A stretch of DNA of 6,619 nt. Source: an uncultured Oscillibacter sp. (lineage in GTDB: Bacteria; Bacillota; Clostridia; Oscillospirales; Oscillospiraceae). Under the pieces are notes generated by a model. It was not told the origin of the DNA. It worked only from the letters and a program-made list of their open reading frames with translations, and did not search any database. How positions within the stretch are numbered: position 1 is the stretch's first letter; every line of letters starts with the position of its first letter. The stretch covers positions 1 through 6,619 of the forward strand of contig CAJUBX010000095.1 of the NCBI GenBank assembly GCA_910585165.1. Reading direction: 5' to 3'. Of the stretch, positions 5,289 to 6,619 are shown in pieces. The translations under genes and the position numbers were made by a program.

Positions 5289-6152
5289 TTAACTGAAATT
5301 GGAAGCCGCCGCCGCGTCCCGGCAGTTCTTCCGGAAAGCGCTGGGGGTCATGCCGGTGGCGGAGCGGAAGACTTTGGAGAAGTAGTTGTAATCGCTGACG
5401 CCGACCTGCTCCCCCACGGCGGAGATGGGCATGCCGCTTTGCACCAGCAGCCGCTTGGCGGCGTCGATCCGCCGCTGAGTGATTAAATAGGAGAGGGTCC
5501 GGCCCCCGGAGAGCTCCTTGGCCAGGGAGCAGAGCTTGGTCCGGCCGATGTGGAGCTGCTGGGAGATGGACTCCAAGGAGAGCTTTTCCATGTAATGCTG
5601 GTCCAGGTACAGCTCCAGCTTCTGGAGGTCCGTCTGCTCCGCCGTCAGGATCATGCCCTTGAGCTGGATGTAGGCGGACAGGGCCTCCAGGGTCTCGGTA
5701 TAGGCCTGGATTTCCGTTTTGGAGTACTGGCGGAACTGGAAGAACGCGTCCTTCAGATCGTCGGGCCCGGCGGGCCACCAGTCCAGAAGGGAGCGGGTAT
5801 AGGCCCACTGCTCCTCGATGGGGGAGTCGTCCAGGTAACAGCCCACGGCCAGGTAGGCCACGGGATTCTGCTTGTTGTAAAGGGGCATGACGGCCTCGCA
5901 GATGCCGGCGTGGCAGCGGTAGTGCTGAAAGCCGCTCTCCGCCTGGTAATGCCGGATTTTACACTGGTCGCAGGCGACGCAGCGCTCATGGCCCTCGGGC
6001 AGGTCGTTGATGGCCCGGCAGAAGGGGGGATGGCCCCGAAAGAGGTTGATGTCCCGGCCCGACAAATCCAGGATGTTGGCGGGCACGCCGGTGAGGATGT
6101 TCAGGTTGGCAATCAGCTTGCGCAGCCGCTCCTCGTCAAAGAGTATGTTCAT
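5289..6152 (-). CDS. AraC-family transcriptional regulator with PocR sensory domain
   Basis: A DNA-binding regulator of 287 aa. Residues about 8-125 look like the PocR ligand-sensing domain: LTGVPANILDLSGRDI near 20-35, a cysteine cluster C58-x2-C61-x2-C64, then YRCHAGICEAVMP (78-90 with Cys80 and Cys85) and AYLAVGCYL (99-107). The C-terminal AraC domain has two helix-turn-helix units, about 191-213 (LSLESISQQLHIGRTKLCSL) and 241-274 (ISAVGEQVGVSDYNYFSKVF, then TGMTPSAFRK). The ATG at 6152 overlaps the TGA of the kinase gene as ATGA; there is no clear ribosome site, so translation is probably coupled. The open frame extends further upstream to 6314, but that part is antisense-like sequence within the kinase gene. 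Placement directly before the transporter promoter suggests it activates that operon, sensing a sugar or related small molecule. Family call is firm; target and ligand are inferred. Confidence 0.92.
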   Translation of the reverse strand: MNILFDEERLRKLIANLNILTGVPANILDLSGRDINLFRGHPPFCRAINDLPEGHERCVACDQCKIRHYQAESGFQHYRCHAGICEAVMPLYNKQNPVAYLAVGCYLDDSPIEEQWAYTRSLLDWWPAGPDDLKDAFFQFRQYSKTEIQAYTETLEALSAYIQLKGMILTAEQTDLQKLELYLDQHYMEKLSLESISQQLHIGRTKLCSLAKELSGGRTLSYLITQRRIDAAKRLLVQSGMPISAVGEQVGVSDYNYFSKVFRSATGMTPSAFRKNCRDAAAASNFS

Positions 6153-6619
6153 TTCCGGTACTGCCGTACAATGGCCTCCAGCTCGGCCCAGCAGGCCTCC
6201 ATGTCCTCCACCAGCTTGAACTGGGTGCGGCAGCGGTCCAGGTTCTGGGCCTCCCGGCTGGTGTGGAAATAGTGGTCCCCGTCGAGATAGTCCGTAAGGA
6301 AGCGGATGCCGCACTCCAGGGTCATCAGCTTGGCGCCCCAGGGGAGGTAGTCGATTTCGTCGTTGGTCAGGGAGCCTCCGGCGCCCTCCAGGAAGGCGGC
6401 GGTGTAGGCGGCGAACAGGTCCACGTCCAGGTTGACCTTGCTCAAATCCCTTTCGTCTTCGGCGCTGTGGTTGGCCCCGAAGCGGATGGAATCGCCGAAG
6501 TCATAGATGACCAGCCCCGGCATGACGGTGTCCAGGTCAATGATGCAGATGCCCTCGCGGGTTTCCTCGTCCATGAGGACGTTGTTCAGCTTGGTGTCGT
6601 TGTGGGTGACCCGGAGGGG
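6149..6619 (-). CDS. APH-fold sugar kinase, N-acetylhexosamine 1-kinase (NahK)-like, 5' end cut by window edge
   Basis: The frame is open from the window edge (156 codons visible; the family is about 350-360 aa, so the N-terminal half is missing). Motifs of the APH/choline-kinase fold are clear: HNDTKLNN (6-13) is the catalytic loop with the probable base Asp8 and Asn13; CIIDLDTVMPGLVIYDFGD (25-43) carries the metal-binding Asp residues of IDLD and a DFGD stretch. The sequence around these motifs resembles NahK of bifidobacteria, which phosphorylates GlcNAc or GalNAc at C1 with ATP. Its place before the regulator and the transporter-nagBA operon fits intracellular phosphorylation of an imported N-acetylhexosamine. 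Such proteins are often only annotated as aminoglycoside phosphotransferase; antibiotic resistance is unlikely here given the context. Whether it acts at C1 or C6 cannot be told. It overlaps the regulator gene by 4 nt. Confidence 0.82.
   Translation of the reverse strand, partial: PLRVTHNDTKLNNVLMDEETREGICIIDLDTVMPGLVIYDFGDSIRFGANHSAEDERDLSKVNLDVDLFAAYTAAFLEGAGGSLTNDEIDYLPWGAKLMTLECGIRFLTDYLDGDHYFHTSREAQNLDRCRTQFKLVEDMEACWAELEAIVRQYRK

Noticed and set aside
5289..6314. Longer version of the regulator starting at 6314
   Set aside because: The extra 54 residues are Gly/Pro/His-rich and lie out of frame inside the kinase gene. The ATG at 6152 forms an ATGA overlap and starts just ahead of the PocR domain.
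6149..6619. Aminoglycoside resistance gene
   Set aside because: The APH fold is shared with sugar kinases. The HNDTKLNN and IDLDTVMPGL stretches resemble NahK, and the neighbours are sugar-uptake and nag genes.

Overview
The window holds a GC-rich stretch of a catabolic gene cluster for N-acetylated amino sugars, with every gene on the minus strand. The GC content, the Bacillus-type NagB and NagA motifs, the strong AGGAG-type ribosome binding sites, the lipoprotein solute-binding protein and the use of GTG starts suggest a high-GC Firmicute. A gut clostridium of the Oscillospiraceae/Flavonifractor type is my best guess. No rRNA or other taxonomic marker is present, so this is inference.

In transcription order (right to left), the window opens with the C-terminal part of an APH-fold sugar kinase resembling N-acetylhexosamine 1-kinase (6149-6619, cut by the window edge). 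It overlaps by 4 nt a PocR-domain AraC-family regulator (5289-6152). A hairpin terminator (about 5244-5278) closes that unit. A 186-bp control region follows, with a perfect TATAAT box lacking a good -35, a hairpin at the predicted 5' end of the mRNA and a CATGTG inverted repeat. The second unit is a CUT1-type ABC sugar importer and two catabolic enzymes: lipoprotein solute-binding protein (3780-5102), permease (2508-3458), permease (1642-2511), nagB (862-1614) and nagA (1-871, 3' end cut off). The two permeases overlap by 4 nt and nagB/nagA by 10 nt, so this looks like one polycistronic unit. No ATPase is present; such importers often share one encoded elsewhere.

The 321-bp gap between the solute-binding protein and the first permease is the least ordinary part. 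It holds an all-GC 12-bp hairpin with a short T run (likely partial terminator or mRNA-end stabiliser), a second 18-bp imperfect hairpin, and a 161-bp foldback element with 18-bp terminal inverted repeats flanked by a TTA duplication. The last is best read as a MITE of the IS5 type inserted inside the operon.

Working model: the importer brings in an amino sugar or short amino-sugar oligosaccharide, a kinase phosphorylates it, NagA removes the acetyl group from GlcNAc-6-P, and NagB converts GlcN-6-P to fructose-6-P and ammonia. The PocR/AraC protein is the probable local activator. One biochemical step is unexplained: NahK-type kinases make the 1-phosphate, whereas NagA needs the 6-phosphate. 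Apart from that, the MITE and the regulator's cysteine cluster, the genes are members of well-known families and I see no clearly new system.
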